64,000 bases of DNA from Paraburkholderia caffeinilytica (GCF_003368325.1 NZ_CP031467.1:1550001-1614000); one strand, 5' to 3'; positions 37,830 to 48,057 are shown, numbered from the stretch's first letter. Notes: a model not told the origin generated them from the sequence alone. Made by a program: numbers and translations.

Positions 37830-38693
37830 CTAGGCGTGCGACGGCGTCGTCAGCAACGCCCGCAATTCGGCCAGCACCGGCGCGCCGTCGGGCCGTACGC
37901 CCCGCCAGACATAAAACGATTCGGCCGCCTGCTCGACCAGCATGCCGAGTCCGTCGGCACCGCGCGCACCCAGCTTCCGCGCGTGTTCCATGAACACCGT
38001 CGGATGCGCGCCGTACATCATGTCGTAGGCAAGCGTGCCGCTGCCGAACGCGCGGTCGTCGCACTCCGGCAACGACGCATCCAGACTGCCCGCCGTCGCG
38101 TTGACGATCACGTCGTACTCGCCCGCCTCGATCGCTCGCGCGCTGCCGCCTGTCAGACGGCATGCGGCATCGCGTGCGGCTTGCGCGAACTGGCCGACAA
38201 GCGCTTCAGCCTTTGCCGCCGTACGGTTGACGATCGTCAGCGCGTGCGGCCCGCGGTCCAGCATCGGCAGCACGACGCCACGGGCGGCGCCGCCCGCGCC
38301 GAGCAGCAAAATCCGTGCGTCCTTCAACGGCACGCCGAGATTCACTTCGATGTCGCGCACGAGACCGAAGCCGTCCGTGTTGTCGCCGTAGACCCCGTTC
38401 GCGTCGAACCGCAGTGTATTCACCGCGCCCGCTGCCGCCGCACGCGGCGACAGGGTGTCGGCGAACGCATGCGCGTCGAGCTTGAACGGCACGGTGACGT
38501 TCATCCCGCAGCCGCCCGCTTCGATAAAGGCGCGCACGTGCGGTACGAATGCATCTACCGGCGCGAGCAGGTGGCCGTACTCGATCGGCTCGCCGGTCTG
38601 CGCGGCAAAGCGGCCATGAATGAACGGCGATTTGCTATGGCCGACCGGGTTGCCGATGACCGCGTAGCGGTCACGTGAATCATGGGCGCTCAT
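37830..38693 (-). CDS. aroE: Shikimate dehydrogenase
   Basis: NADPH-dependent reductase making shikimate from 3-dehydroshikimate. The 287-residue protein has the substrate domain motif [17 protein letters not shown] near residue 12, the catalytic Lys in [15 protein letters not shown] with the DTLSPRA loop next, NTDGFG, and the NADP motif [11 protein letters not shown] followed by VNRTAAKA, where Arg selects NADP. Its ATG overlaps the stop of the upstream RNase gene by four bases, so the two are coupled; mtgA follows. Confidence 0.96.
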   Translation of the reverse strand: MSAHDSRDRYAVIGNPVGHSKSPFIHGRFAAQTGEPIEYGHLLAPVDAFVPHVRAFIEAGGCGMNVTVPFKLDAHAFADTLSPRAAAAGAVNTLRFDANGVYGDNTDGFGLVRDIEVNLGVPLKDARILLLGAGGAARGVVLPMLDRGPHALTIVNRTAAKAEALVGQFAQAARDAACRLTGGSARAIEAGEYDVIVNATAGSLDASLPECDDRAFGSGTLAYDMMYGAHPTVFMEHARKLGARGADGLGMLVEQAAESFYVWRGVRPDGAPVLAELRALLTTPSHA

Positions 38694-40798
38694 CGTCCTG
38701 GCTCCGCGACATGCTGCTGATCGGCTGCCGCATCGCCGGCGCCATTTTCGGCGTCGCCCTGTTCAGCCGCGCCGCCGTCGAGGTCGGCTTCCGCCTGGGC
38801 CTCGGCTTCGCCTTCGGCGCTTTCGTCCGCCGCGTCGATGATTTCCTCTTCGCCCTCTTCGGCTTCCTCAGCTTCGGCGCCGCCCGCCACGGTGGGCGCG
38901 TCGAGCACGTGCAGCAAGCGCACGGACGCTTCGACGGTCAGTTCGTCGATCGACATCACTTCCATCTGCAAGCGCGTACCCCGTGCGTGCACACCGAGAC
39001 CCGGCACGTGCAGCAGCAGCGGAATCTCTTCCAGACGCACGAGATCGCCCTTCACGACCGACGCCACCACCTGCTTCCGGTTCTCCTGCTTCAACCACCG
39101 CAGGCACCAGAAGTACTCCATGCGACGCTGGTGATCGGCGTAGGCGCTGTAGGTGTCGTCGAAACCTTGCACGACGGCGAACAGATCGGCGTCCTTCGGC
39201 TTGAACGGCGCGGCCAGTTTCGCGGTGACGCCATGCTGCACGCAGGCGAGCAACTGCCACTGGTTGACGAGGTCGACGTAGCGGCGCAGCGGCGACGTGC
39301 TCCACGCGTATTGCGTGACGCCCAGGCCTTCGTGCGGTGCGGCATTGGTCTGCATGCGGGTGCGCTTCGGGCCGCTCGGCGCGCCGAACGCGCGTTGCGT
39401 GCGGTAGATGCCCGGCACGCCATGGTCGTGCAGGAACGCGCCCCACGACGAGTTGGCGAGAATCGCGAGCTCCGCGACGATCGTGTCGAGCGGCGACCCG
39501 CGCCGGCGCGGCGTGATCGTGATGTGCTCGCCTTCCACGTAGAAGTTGAAGTCGGTGTTGCGCTGCACTTCGCGGCGCAGGCCGTAACCGGCGCGCGCGG
39601 TCTGACGCTTTTCGAACAGCGCCTGCGCGAACGGCCACAGCACGGCGATGTCTTCCTTGTGCGGATAATCGCCGGTACCGGCCGCGAGCGCTTCTTCGGT
39701 GACCAATTCGTCAAGCGTGTTGTGGCGCAGATTGTTCTTCACGAACACGCGCTCGGCGCGCGTTTCGCTCGCCACGATTTCCTGCGTCTCGCGATTGATG
39801 ATCACGTACAGCGACAGAGCCGGACGCAAGCCGCCTTCAGCCAGCGTGAATGCTTCGACGACGCTATCGGGCAGCATCGTGATCTTGTCGCCCGGCATAT
39901 AGACAGTCGACAGACGCGTGCGCGCGATCGCATCGACCTCGTCGCCGCGCGCGATGCCGAGCGCCGGCGCGGCGATGTGCACGCCAATCCGCACACGGCC
40001 GTCGGCCAGATGCTCGACGGAGAACGCGTCGTCGATTTCAGTGGTGGTGATGTCGTCGATCGAGAACGCCTGCACATCGGCTTGCGGCAGATCGTCCGGC
40101 AACGCGCCCGCCGTGACCGGCGGAAAACCGATGCCGTGCGGGAAAAACTCGGAGAGGAATTTCGCCTCGTGCAGCGCGCGAGCCGACGGAATACCGCCGC
40201 ATTCGAGCATCAGCCGCGCTTGCGAGATGCCGCGCGCCGCTGCCGCGCCTTCGAGCGCCTTGTACTCGATCGTGTTCTTGTCGGGCCGGGTGAGCAAAGC
40301 CAGCGCCTTGCTGCCGCTGAAGCCTTCCGGCAGACGGCCGGCCTTCAGTTCGTCTTCGTAGCCGGCTTGCACCAGCGCCTGCTGACGCTTGCGCTCCAGC
40401 CCGGCGAGCGCCATCTTGAGCTGCTCCTGCGGGGCGCGCTGATACATGCCGCGCCCCTTGCGACGGAAGTACACCGGCGCGCCGTGCATGCGCAGCACCA
40501 AGGCCGCGCGCTCGATGGCGCCGAAGCCTTCGCCGAAATACTCGGCGCCTAGCGTGGCAAACGGAAATTCGTCATCGGGCGCGCATTCCCACAGGAAGTC
40601 CAGATCGATGTCCTGCGCGGCGGCGTCAGCCTGTTGCATCAACTCGCCGGCAGTCGGTTTTTCGAATTCGATCAGCACGTCTTTCGCGCGCACCTTGGCG
40701 CGCCGGCCGCCCGGCAGCTCGACCTGGAAAGCATCGCCCTGGCGCGACAGCACGCTGCCCGCCTTGAAACTGCCCGATTCCTCAAAGAAAACGTTCAC
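38690..40798 (-). CDS. RNase II/RNB-family 3'-5' exoribonuclease with acidic C-terminal tail
   Basis: Processive exoribonuclease of the RNB family. The 702-residue protein has a short N-terminal cold-shock-like segment, then the RNB catalytic domain with FSIDDITTTEIDDAFSVE, which contains the metal-binding aspartates, then VGVHIAAPALGIARGDEVD and YMPGDKITMLPDSV. The motif STSPLRRYVDLVNQWQL near residue 515 contains the conserved Arg of the active site. An S1-like region follows, and the last 60 or so residues are highly acidic and Ala/Glu/Asp-rich. It is coupled to aroE by a four-base overlap. Sequence alone does not separate RNase II from an RNase R-like role, so no symbol is given. Confidence 0.93.
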   Translation of the reverse strand: MNVFFEESGSFKAGSVLSRQGDAFQVELPGGRRAKVRAKDVLIEFEKPTAGELMQQADAAAQDIDLDFLWECAPDDEFPFATLGAEYFGEGFGAIERAALVLRMHGAPVYFRRKGRGMYQRAPQEQLKMALAGLERKRQQALVQAGYEDELKAGRLPEGFSGSKALALLTRPDKNTIEYKALEGAAAARGISQARLMLECGGIPSARALHEAKFLSEFFPHGIGFPPVTAGALPDDLPQADVQAFSIDDITTTEIDDAFSVEHLADGRVRIGVHIAAPALGIARGDEVDAIARTRLSTVYMPGDKITMLPDSVVEAFTLAEGGLRPALSLYVIINRETQEIVASETRAERVFVKNNLRHNTLDELVTEEALAAGTGDYPHKEDIAVLWPFAQALFEKRQTARAGYGLRREVQRNTDFNFYVEGEHITITPRRRGSPLDTIVAELAILANSSWGAFLHDHGVPGIYRTQRAFGAPSGPKRTRMQTNAAPHEGLGVTQYAWSTSPLRRYVDLVNQWQLLACVQHGVTAKLAAPFKPKDADLFAVVQGFDDTYSAYADHQRRMEYFWCLRWLKQENRKQVVASVVKGDLVRLEEIPLLLHVPGLGVHARGTRLQMEVMSIDELTVEASVRLLHVLDAPTVAGGAEAEEAEEGEEEIIDAADESAEGEAEAQAEADLDGGAAEQGDAENGAGDAAADQQHVAEPGR

Positions 40799-40975
40799 TC
40801 AATACTCTCGTTCTGTCTTGCATCTGCCGGCGCGCCCGATTGGGTTCAGCGATCGGTCGCTGCGTGCGCGGCACGGCAACGTGTTCGTGGTAGTGGATCC
40901 GCGGCGCGATACGCACGCGCCGGCGGCATGATTCTGGTAATCCGCAACGGCCTCGCTGCGGAATCGTCGGTACGG

Positions 40976-41578
40976 TCAGGCCGCTTCGCGCGGCGCCGGC
41001 GGCTCGACTTCCTGGGCATCGCAAAAGGCCAGCACATCGTCGACGTATTGCGCGAATTCGCTGATCGCGTGGTCGCTTCCCTCGATCAGCGTAGTGCGCG
41101 CGCCCGGATAGTGCGCAAGCATTTCGCGGTAGTCGAGCACTTCGTCGCCGGTGGCAGCCATCAAATAATAGCGTTCGGGCCGCGTGATCGACGCGACGCC
41201 AAGCGCACGCAACTCGTCCAGATGATGCGGCTCGACGGTGATACTGCCCCCGCCGTGCCACAACGGCTGCTCGCCAAGATAGGCGCTCAGATCGCGTTGC
41301 GGCACGACCGCGGGATTCAGCAGCACCGCCGGCCAGCCGTGCTTCTCGGCAAGATGCGTGGCGAAGTAGCCACCGAGCGAGCTGCCGATCACCGTGACGT
41401 CTTTCGGTTTCGCGGCCGCCACCAGCGACTCGGCGAGCGCCACGGTCTCGAATGGCGAGACCGGCAGCATCGGGCAGCACCATTCGTCGCCGCGGCCAAG
41501 TTCGACGAGACGCGCCGCCAGCACACGCGCCTTGAACGAATTGGGCGACGAGCGAAAACCGTGCAGATAGAGGATCAC
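40976..41578 (-). CDS. YqiA/YcfP-family alpha/beta-fold hydrolase
   Basis: Small esterase-type hydrolase. The 200-residue protein has the YqiA-type beginning MILYLHGFRSSPNSFKA, the nucleophile elbow GSSLGG with Ser67, an acidic residue in LMAATGDEVLDY and the catalytic His in IEGSDHAISEF. It lacks a lid domain. E. coli YqiA has weak esterase activity; the physiological substrate is not known. The ATG overlaps the mpl stop (ATGA), so it is translated together with mpl. Confidence 0.88.
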   Translation of the reverse strand: MILYLHGFRSSPNSFKARVLAARLVELGRGDEWCCPMLPVSPFETVALAESLVAAAKPKDVTVIGSSLGGYFATHLAEKHGWPAVLLNPAVVPQRDLSAYLGEQPLWHGGGSITVEPHHLDELRALGVASITRPERYYLMAATGDEVLDYREMLAHYPGARTTLIEGSDHAISEFAQYVDDVLAFCDAQEVEPPAPREAA

Positions 41579-42981
41579 GAAGTGCCTCGCGCGGAAAGTG
41601 CCGTGGACAATGCGTCAAGCAGCCTCTGATGGACACCGCCGAAGCCGCCGTTGCTCATCACCAGAACCTGGTCGCCGGGGCGCGCTGCGTGGACTACCGC
41701 TTTGACCAGCGCGTCGAGATTGTCGAAAGCCTGCGCTTTGCCGCCGAGCGGCGCGAGTGCTTCGCCGAGATCCCAGCCGAGTGCGTCGCGGCCGGCCGGC
41801 GCGCCGTAGCCGAACACCAGGTCGGCGTCGGCCAGACTCGCCGGCAGTTGCGCTTTCATCACGCCGAGCTTCATGGTGTTCGAGCGCGGCTCCAGCACGG
41901 CCAGGATTCGGGTGTTTTCGCGGCCGACGCGTGCGCGCAGTCCGGCCACCGTGGTGTCGATTGCCGTGGGGTGATGGGCGAAATCGTCGTAGACCGTCAC
42001 GCCGTCGACGCTGCCGCGCACCTCCATGCGGCGCTTCACGTTCCGGAAGCTCGCCAGCGACTTCGCGGCTTGCGCCGGCGGCACGCCGACATGGCGCGCG
42101 GCGGCAATCGCGGCAAGCGCGTTCATGCGGTTGTGCTCGCCCTGCACCTGCCAATCGACCACGCCGACGCGCTCGCTGTTGTGATACACCGCGAAGCGCT
42201 CGTCGACCGGCACGCCGCCTTCCGCCGGCAAGGTTTCCCAGCCGCCCTGCACGCCGAAACGCTCCACTTCGCTCCAGCAACCACGCGTCAGCACGCGCTC
42301 CAGCGCGTCTTCACGACCGTTCGTGACGATGCGGCCGATGCCCGGCACCGTGCGGATCAGGTGATGGAACTGCGTTTCGATCGCCGCCAGATCCGGGAAA
42401 ATGTCGGCGTGATCGAACTCGAGGTTGTTCAGGATCGCGGTTTTCGGCCGGTAATGAACGAATTTGGAACGCTTGTCGAAGAAGGCCGTGTCGTACTCGT
42501 CCGCTTCGATCACGAAGAAGCTCGAATCGGTCAGCCGCGCCGACACGCCGAAATTCAGCGGCACGCCGCCGATCAGGAACCCGGGATTGAGACCCGCATC
42601 GTCGAGCAGCCAGGTCAGCATCGAGCTGGTGGTGGTCTTGCCGTGGGTGCCCGCCACGGCCAGCACCCACTTGCCGTTCAGCACGTGCTCGCCCAGCCAC
42701 TGCGGACCGGAGACGTAAGGCAGGCCGCGATCGAGGATCGCTTCCATCAGCGGGTTGCCGCGCGAGACCACATTGCCGATCACGAACAGGTCGGCGTTGA
42801 GGCCGTTCAGCTGCTCAGCGTCATAACCTTCGATCAAACGAATGCCCTGTGCCTCGAGCTGCGTGCTCATGGGCGGATAGACGCCGGCGTCGCAGCCCGT
42901 CACGGTATGACCCGCGCCGCGCGCGAGGACCGCGAGTCCGCCCATGAACGTGCCGCAGATACCGAGGATGTGAATGTGCAT
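41575..42981 (-). CDS. mpl: UDP-N-acetylmuramate:L-alanyl-gamma-D-glutamyl-meso-diaminopimelate ligase
   Basis: Murein recycling ligase that reattaches the recovered tripeptide to UDP-MurNAc. The 468-residue Mur-ligase family protein starts MHIHILGICGTFMGG, has the ATP loop AGTHGKTTTSSML at 110-122, EADEYDTAFFDKRSKF, NNLEFDHADIF with the Mg-binding residues, GEHNRMNALAAIAAA, and the DDFAHHPTAI motif. Length and the ICGTFMGG motif fit Mpl rather than MurC. The gene is transcribed away from the plus-strand set to its right. Confidence 0.95.
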   Translation of the reverse strand: MHIHILGICGTFMGGLAVLARGAGHTVTGCDAGVYPPMSTQLEAQGIRLIEGYDAEQLNGLNADLFVIGNVVSRGNPLMEAILDRGLPYVSGPQWLGEHVLNGKWVLAVAGTHGKTTTSSMLTWLLDDAGLNPGFLIGGVPLNFGVSARLTDSSFFVIEADEYDTAFFDKRSKFVHYRPKTAILNNLEFDHADIFPDLAAIETQFHHLIRTVPGIGRIVTNGREDALERVLTRGCWSEVERFGVQGGWETLPAEGGVPVDERFAVYHNSERVGVVDWQVQGEHNRMNALAAIAAARHVGVPPAQAAKSLASFRNVKRRMEVRGSVDGVTVYDDFAHHPTAIDTTVAGLRARVGRENTRILAVLEPRSNTMKLGVMKAQLPASLADADLVFGYGAPAGRDALGWDLGEALAPLGGKAQAFDNLDALVKAVVHAARPGDQVLVMSNGGFGGVHQRLLDALSTALSARGTS

Positions 42982-43183
42982 AAGCCTGTCGTGCCGCGCG
43001 GGCGTATTTTTTGCGTGGGATGGGAGTGCAGAAGAGCGGTCGAAACGACTGTCCGCAAAGGACGCTATTGTAACCGACGCCTCTGAATCGCCCTACGAAC
43101 GGGGCCGCCAGGATGGCTGCCCGCCCCGCCCCCGCGAAATGCCCGGCGTGAACCGCCCAGAAAGGGCTGTCATCAATCTCTAG

Positions 43184-43195
43184 TATGATTGAGAG
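43184..43195 (+). promoter_or_regulatory. -10 element immediately before the 43196 start
   Basis: TATGAT at 43184-43189 lies only six bases before the ATG at 43196. A transcript starting at the usual distance would be leaderless or nearly so. A dyad TCAATC/GATTGA (43173-43178/43187-43192) overlaps this hexamer. No convincing -35 is seen. Confidence 0.35.
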
Positions 43196-43849
43196 ATGGT
43201 TCGCAAATCACATTTCGATCCGCAGCGCGTGCGCGAGGAAATCGCCATTGCAGCTGCCCGGATGATCGCTGAAGACGGTCTGGACTACGCAACGGCCAAG
43301 CGCAAAGCGGCACGGCAGGTAGTCGGCGAGAGCCGTGTTGCCGGCGAATGGCTGCCGGATAACGATCAGATCGAAGAAGAAATCCGTGAATACCAGTCGC
43401 TTTTCCAGGGCGACAGTCAGCCGGCGCTGTTGCGGCGGCTGCGCTGCATCGCGCTCGACTGGATGGAGCGGCTCGCGCCGTTCAATCCCTATCTGACCGG
43501 CGCGGTGCTCGGCGGCACTGCCGGCGAACACTCGGATATCCACCTTCAGGTGTTCTGCGACAACCCGAAAGAAGTGGCGATCTACTTTTTGAACGCCAAC
43601 ATTCAGTATGACGTTTCGGAGACGCGGCATTTTGCCGGCCGCGGCTACGTCGAGACGCTGAGCTTCCTGTGGCACCCAACAGACGAAGGGCGCGATGCGG
43701 AGCCGGCCGGCATCCACGTCGCCCTGTACGAAACGGACGACTTGCGCGGCGCGGTTCGAGCCGACGCGCGTGGCCGCACGGCCCGGGCGAATCAGCAGGC
43801 GGTTCAGGCGCTGCTCGACAGCAGCGACGTCACCTCTTCAACTAATTAG
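43196..43849 (+). CDS. Uncharacterised protein with degenerate nucleotidyltransferase-like motif
   Basis: I do not recognise a named family. The 217-residue protein is soluble. Residues 1-45 are helical and basic (EEIAIAAARMIAEDGLDYATAKRKAARQV split over two helices), residues 55-95 are helical and acidic. In the middle, GAVLGGTAGEHSDIHLQVFCD at about 103-122 resembles the minimal nucleotidyltransferase motif (GG/GS followed by S-D-I-D), but the second aspartate is replaced by His116 and the usual third acidic residue is not obvious. It precedes the TlpA gene by 11 bases, so both are probably co-expressed, from a start with GAGAG directly before the ATG. Probably a conserved Burkholderiaceae protein. 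Confidence 0.75.
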   Translation: MVRKSHFDPQRVREEIAIAAARMIAEDGLDYATAKRKAARQVVGESRVAGEWLPDNDQIEEEIREYQSLFQGDSQPALLRRLRCIALDWMERLAPFNPYLTGAVLGGTAGEHSDIHLQVFCDNPKEVAIYFLNANIQYDVSETRHFAGRGYVETLSFLWHPTDEGRDAEPAGIHVALYETDDLRGAVRADARGRTARANQQAVQALLDSSDVTSSTN

Positions 43850-43860
43850 ACAGACCTGGG

Positions 43861-44409
43861 ATGAATACGAGACGGATTCTGGCAGGCTCGCTTGTCGCGA
43901 TCGCCGCCGCGGGTGGCGGTGTGCTGGCCAATCATTGGCTGAACGGCGGCCCGGAAGTCGCGCACGCGGCGCAGCCGGGTTCCACGCAAAGCGCGGTCGA
44001 GCAACTTTGGACCGCGCCCGTCACGAATGTCGACGGCAAGCCGCAATCGCTAAGTTTGCTTAAAGGCCACCCAATCGTCGTCAACTTCTGGGCGTCGTGG
44101 TGTGGGCCGTGCGTCGAAGAAATGCCCGCTCTTTCGCAACTTCAGCGCGAATATGCAAAGAAAGGGATCCAGTTCGTAGGACTTGGCGTCGATTCCGATA
44201 AAAACGTCCAGGCGTTCCTGCAGAAAGTGAAAGTAGCCTACCCGGTCTACGTGACCGGATTCGGTGGCGCCGACCTCGCGCGCGCGTTTGGGAACACTGC
44301 CGGCGGCCTGCCCTTTACCGTCGTCATCGACGCGAAGGGCAATATTCGCTCGACAAAATTAGGGCAAATCGACCCGCAAGCGCTGAAACAGACGCTCGAC
44401 GCGCTCTAA
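43861..44409 (+). CDS. TlpA-family periplasmic thiol:disulfide oxidoreductase
   Basis: Membrane-anchored or secreted thioredoxin-like protein acting on periplasmic disulfides, for instance in cytochrome c maturation. The 182-residue protein has an N-terminal signal/anchor (residues 6-25), then the thioredoxin fold with VVNFWASWCGPCVEEMPAL, active-site Cys81 and Cys84 in WCGPC, and the conserved cis-Pro in GGLPFTVVID. The family insert QREYAKKGIQFVGLGVDSD is present. It follows the uncharacterised gene by 11 bases. Partners cannot be told from sequence. Confidence 0.9.
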   Translation: MNTRRILAGSLVAIAAAGGGVLANHWLNGGPEVAHAAQPGSTQSAVEQLWTAPVTNVDGKPQSLSLLKGHPIVVNFWASWCGPCVEEMPALSQLQREYAKKGIQFVGLGVDSDKNVQAFLQKVKVAYPVYVTGFGGADLARAFGNTAGGLPFTVVIDAKGNIRSTKLGQIDPQALKQTLDAL

Positions 44410-44603
44410 ATTTCACATTCTTTTGACGATCGAATAGGGGCAAAAGGCGTGAAATTACGCGCCAATCGCTCAAATTTGAGAGAAGATGGGCGCCCGGAGA
44501 GGTGGCGAAAGGTCGCCGGGATCGTTTCCATCGCGCATGAAACTAGACAAGTTTCTCTAATCAGCGCTAAAGTGCGCCCAATTCCACGGAAAAAGAAGCG
44601 ACC

Positions 44604-45059
44604 ATGACGCGACTGCTGGTACTGCACGGCCCCAACCTCAACCTTCTCGGCACCCGGGAACCGGAGGTTTATGGCCGAGTAACGCTGCCGCAGATCGATC
44701 AGGCACTCGCGGACCGCGCAGCGGACGCAGGCGTCGAACTCGCGTCGTTCCAGAGCAATCATGAAGGCGCGCTCGTCGATCGCATCCAATCCGCCCGGAC
44801 TGAAAAAACCGATTTCATACTGATCAATCCCGCCGCGTACACGCACACCAGCGTGGCCATTCGGGACGCACTGGCGGGGGTCGGCATCCCGTTCGTCGAG
44901 ATTCATCTGTCGAACGTACATCGCCGCGAACCGTTCCGGCATCACTCGTATTTCTCCGACCAGGCTGAAGGCGTGATTTGCGGCCTCGGCTGGAAGGGAT
45001 ATCTGTACGCGCTCGAATTCGCGCTCGACCGGCTGGCCGCCGGTTCGTCGCGCGGCTGA
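44604..45059 (+). CDS. aroQ: 3-dehydroquinate dehydratase, type II
   Basis: Dodecameric enzyme of the shikimate pathway converting 3-dehydroquinate to 3-dehydroshikimate. The 151-residue protein has [17 protein letters not shown] with the catalytic Arg/Tyr (Tyr23 in EVYG), [14 protein letters not shown], the [17 protein letters not shown] motif and [20 protein letters not shown], which together form the active site. Length is standard. An AAGAAG site precedes the ATG by five bases. It stands just upstream of accB and accC, an order widely conserved in beta- and gammaproteobacteria. Confidence 0.97.
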   Translation: MTRLLVLHGPNLNLLGTREPEVYGRVTLPQIDQALADRAADAGVELASFQSNHEGALVDRIQSARTEKTDFILINPAAYTHTSVAIRDALAGVGIPFVEIHLSNVHRREPFRHHSYFSDQAEGVICGLGWKGYLYALEFALDRLAAGSSRG

Positions 45060-45135
45060 TTCCAAACACATCCAATTTAAGCCGGGTACTGCGATTGCAC
45101 GCGCCGGCACTTTACGCATTGAAAGGGGCTTCCTG

Positions 45136-45609
45136 ATGGATCTACGTAAACTGAAAACTCTGATCGACCTCGTCTCGGAGTCCGGTATTTCCGAACTCGA
45201 AGTGACCGAGGGCGAAGGCAAGGTCCGCATCGTCAAGAATGCGCCGCCGGTTTACGTGCAACCGTCCGCTTCGTACGCGCCGCAATACGCGCAGCCGGCA
45301 CCGATGGCGAGCGGTGAAGCCCCCGCCGCCGCCATTGCAGGCGCTCCGGCTGCACCGGCCGCCGCCGCGCCGCAAGGCCACGTGGTGACCTCGCCGATGG
45401 TCGGCACCTTCTACCGTGCGCCGTCGCCGGGCGCCGATCCGTTCGTGCAGGTAGGCGACACGGTCAAGGAAGGCCAGACGATCTGCATCATCGAAGCGAT
45501 GAAGCTGCTCAACGAAATCGAGTCGGACAAGTCCGGCGTGGTGACGGAAATCCTCGTCGAAAACGGCCAGGCGGTCGAGTACGGCCAACCGTTGTTCGTG
45601 GTCGGCTAA
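45136..45609 (+). CDS. accB: Biotin carboxyl carrier protein of acetyl-CoA carboxylase
   Basis: Carries CO2 on biotin between AccC and the AccAD carboxyltransferase in fatty acid synthesis. The 157-residue protein has an N-terminal domain ([20 protein letters not shown]) that binds AccC, an Ala/Pro-rich linker (about residues 40-80) and a biotinyl domain with the acceptor Lys123 in the EAMKLLNEI motif and the protruding-thumb segment [11 protein letters not shown]. Separated from accC by about 126 bases; probably one operon with aroQ and accC. Confidence 0.97.
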   Translation: MDLRKLKTLIDLVSESGISELEVTEGEGKVRIVKNAPPVYVQPSASYAPQYAQPAPMASGEAPAAAIAGAPAAPAAAAPQGHVVTSPMVGTFYRAPSPGADPFVQVGDTVKEGQTICIIEAMKLLNEIESDKSGVVTEILVENGQAVEYGQPLFVVG

Positions 45610-45735
45610 CGCGGCACGCTTTGCGCTTTTTGCGCCTGCCGCCCGCGCGCCCGCTGTCCGGGGCGCGCGACCGATCCTCTGAGGCAGCCCGCGTTGTGAT
45701 CGACCGGGCGCCCATTGATGAGTCGAAAACCCGCT

Positions 45736-47103
45736 ATGTTTGAAAAAATTCTCATTGCCAATCGTGGCGAGATCGCGCTTCGTATCCAGCGCGCCTGCCG
45801 CGAACTCGGCGTCAAGACGGTCGTCGTCTATTCGGAAGCCGACAAGGAAGCCAAGTACGTGAAGCTCGCCGACGAGGCGGTCTGTATCGGCCCGGCGCCT
45901 TCGAATCTGAGCTACCTGAACATGCCGGCGCTGATTAGCGCGGCAGAAGTGACGGACGCCGAAGCGATTCACCCCGGCTACGGCTTCCTGTCGGAAAACG
46001 CCGATTTCGCCGAACGCGTCGAGCAGTCCGGCTTCACCTTTATCGGCCCGCGCCCGGAAACCATCCGGATGATGGGCGACAAGGTGACCGCCAAGCAAAC
46101 CATGATCAAGACGGGCGTGCCCTGCGTCCCGGGTTCGGAAGGCGCGTTGCCGGAAGATCCGAAAGAGATCGTGAAAATTGCCCGCCAGGTCGGCTATCCG
46201 GTGATCATCAAAGCCGCCGGCGGCGGCGGTGGCCGGGGCATGCGCGTGGTCCACACGGAAGCGGCGCTGGTCAACGCGGTCAATATGACGCGCGAAGAAG
46301 CCGGCCGGGCGTTCGGCAACCCGCAGGTCTACATGGAGAAATTCCTGGAGAACCCGCGGCACATCGAAATTCAGGTGTTGTCGGATTCGTTCAAGAACGC
46401 GGTCTGGCTGGGCGAGCGCGATTGCTCGATGCAGCGCCGCCACCAGAAGGTGATCGAAGAAGCGCCGGCGCCGGGCATTGCGCGCCGCCTGATCGACCGC
46501 ATCGGCGATCGCTGCGCGGACGCCTGCAAGAAGATGGGCTATCTTGGCGCGGGTACGTTCGAGTTCCTGTACGAAAACGGCGAGTTCTACTTCATCGAAA
46601 TGAACACGCGCGTGCAGGTCGAGCATCCGGTGACCGAGCTGATCACGGGCGTCGACATCGTTCAGGAACAGATCCGCATCGCGGCCGGCGAGAAACTCGC
46701 CTTCCGTCAGCGCGACATCGTGTTCAAGGGCCATGCAATCGAATGCCGGATCAACGCGGAAGATCCGTTCAAGTTCACGCCGTCGCCGGGACGTTTGACG
46801 TCGTGGCATATGCCGGGCGGCCCCGGCATCCGCGTCGATTCGCACGCCTACAATGGCTATTTCGTGCCGCCGAACTATGATTCGATGATCGGCAAGCTGA
46901 TCGCTTACGGCGCGACGCGCGAACAGGCGATCAAGCGGATGCGCATCGCGCTGTCGGAAATGGTCGTCGAAGGCATTTCGACCAACATCCCGCTGCACCG
47001 CGAATTGATGCTGGACGCGAAGTTCGTCGAAGGCGGTACCAGCATTCATTACCTCGAAAACCGGCTGGCCGCGAAACAGCAAGCCGCGCCGGAAGAAGCA
47101 TAA
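45736..47103 (+). CDS. accC: Biotin carboxylase subunit of acetyl-CoA carboxylase
   Basis: ATP-grasp enzyme carboxylating the biotin on AccB. With the start [16 protein letters not shown] the protein has 455 residues, the standard length. Seen are [16 protein letters not shown], the glycine loop [26 protein letters not shown], the HQKVIEEAP segment and [14 protein letters not shown] with the catalytic Glu/Arg. In-frame starts at 45715 and 45718 would add six or seven residues; the conserved MFEKIL start is preferred. prmA begins four bases after the stop, pointing to co-transcription. Confidence 0.97.
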   Translation: MFEKILIANRGEIALRIQRACRELGVKTVVVYSEADKEAKYVKLADEAVCIGPAPSNLSYLNMPALISAAEVTDAEAIHPGYGFLSENADFAERVEQSGFTFIGPRPETIRMMGDKVTAKQTMIKTGVPCVPGSEGALPEDPKEIVKIARQVGYPVIIKAAGGGGGRGMRVVHTEAALVNAVNMTREEAGRAFGNPQVYMEKFLENPRHIEIQVLSDSFKNAVWLGERDCSMQRRHQKVIEEAPAPGIARRLIDRIGDRCADACKKMGYLGAGTFEFLYENGEFYFIEMNTRVQVEHPVTELITGVDIVQEQIRIAAGEKLAFRQRDIVFKGHAIECRINAEDPFKFTPSPGRLTSWHMPGGPGIRVDSHAYNGYFVPPNYDSMIGKLIAYGATREQAIKRMRIALSEMVVEGISTNIPLHRELMLDAKFVEGGTSIHYLENRLAAKQQAAPEEA

Positions 47104-47106
47104 GTC

Positions 47107-48009
47107 ATGAGCTACCGGGAACTGATCGCCGAGCTGGCACGCGAGCACGCGGAGGAATTCTCCGACGCGCTGCTCGAGCTGGGCGCGCTGTCCGTATCGG
47201 TTGAAGATGCGGACGCCGATACGCCCGACGAGCAGCCGCTGTTCGGCGAGCCCGGTCTCACGCCGGATCGCACGGCGTGGCAGCGTTCACGCGTGATCGC
47301 CCTGCTCGCGCCGGAACACGAGCCGGCTGTGCTGCTGATGGCGGCGGCCAATGAGTTGGGACTGGAAACCGCACCGTCGTTTACCGTGCGCGAGGTCGAA
47401 GAGCAGGATTGGGTGCGTCTCACGCAGTCGCAATTCGATCCGATTCCGATCGGCGAGCGCATCTGGGTCGTGCCCTCGTGGCACGATGCACCGGACCCCG
47501 ACGCACTCGTGCTGGAACTCGACCCAGGCCTCGCATTCGGAACCGGCAGCCATCCCACCACGCGCCTGTGCATGGAATGGCTGGAGCAATCGGTGAAGCC
47601 GGAGCAATCCGTGCTCGACTACGGCTGCGGCTCGGGCATCCTCGCGATCCTCGCGAAGAAGTGCGGCGCCAACCCGGTCTACGGCATCGATATCGACCCG
47701 CAAGCGGTCGAATCGGCGCGTCACAACAGCGAGCGCAACCGGGCGGAAGTCACGTATGGTTTGCCTGACGAATGCCCTACCGGCGAGTTCGACATCGTGG
47801 TCGCCAACATCCTGTCCAATCCGCTCAAGCTGATGGCCTCGATGCTGTCGTCGAAGGTCAAGCCGGGCGGCCGGATCGCGTTGTCAGGCATTCTGGCGCG
47901 CCAGGCGGACGAAGTGGCGCAGGTCTATTCGCGATGGATCGACATCGGCGTATGGCGCGAACACGAAGGTTGGGTATGCCTGACGGGAACGCGCCGCGAA
48001 AGCCATTAG
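47107..48009 (+). CDS. prmA: Ribosomal protein L11 methyltransferase
   Basis: Trimethylates ribosomal protein L11. The 300-residue protein has the N-terminal substrate domain ([20 protein letters not shown], then [11 protein letters not shown]) and a Rossmann SAM domain with [21 protein letters not shown], the motif [29 protein letters not shown], and the catalytic-site [11 protein letters not shown]. The order accC-prmA is frequent in Burkholderia and gammaproteobacteria. The start ATG follows the accC stop by three bases. Confidence 0.96.
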   Translation: MSYRELIAELAREHAEEFSDALLELGALSVSVEDADADTPDEQPLFGEPGLTPDRTAWQRSRVIALLAPEHEPAVLLMAAANELGLETAPSFTVREVEEQDWVRLTQSQFDPIPIGERIWVVPSWHDAPDPDALVLELDPGLAFGTGSHPTTRLCMEWLEQSVKPEQSVLDYGCGSGILAILAKKCGANPVYGIDIDPQAVESARHNSERNRAEVTYGLPDECPTGEFDIVVANILSNPLKLMASMLSSKVKPGGRIALSGILARQADEVAQVYSRWIDIGVWREHEGWVCLTGTRRESH

Positions 48010-48057
48010 AATAAGGCGTATTGTCCAACCAACGGCCTTTCGGCTTACCGGCTCAAT

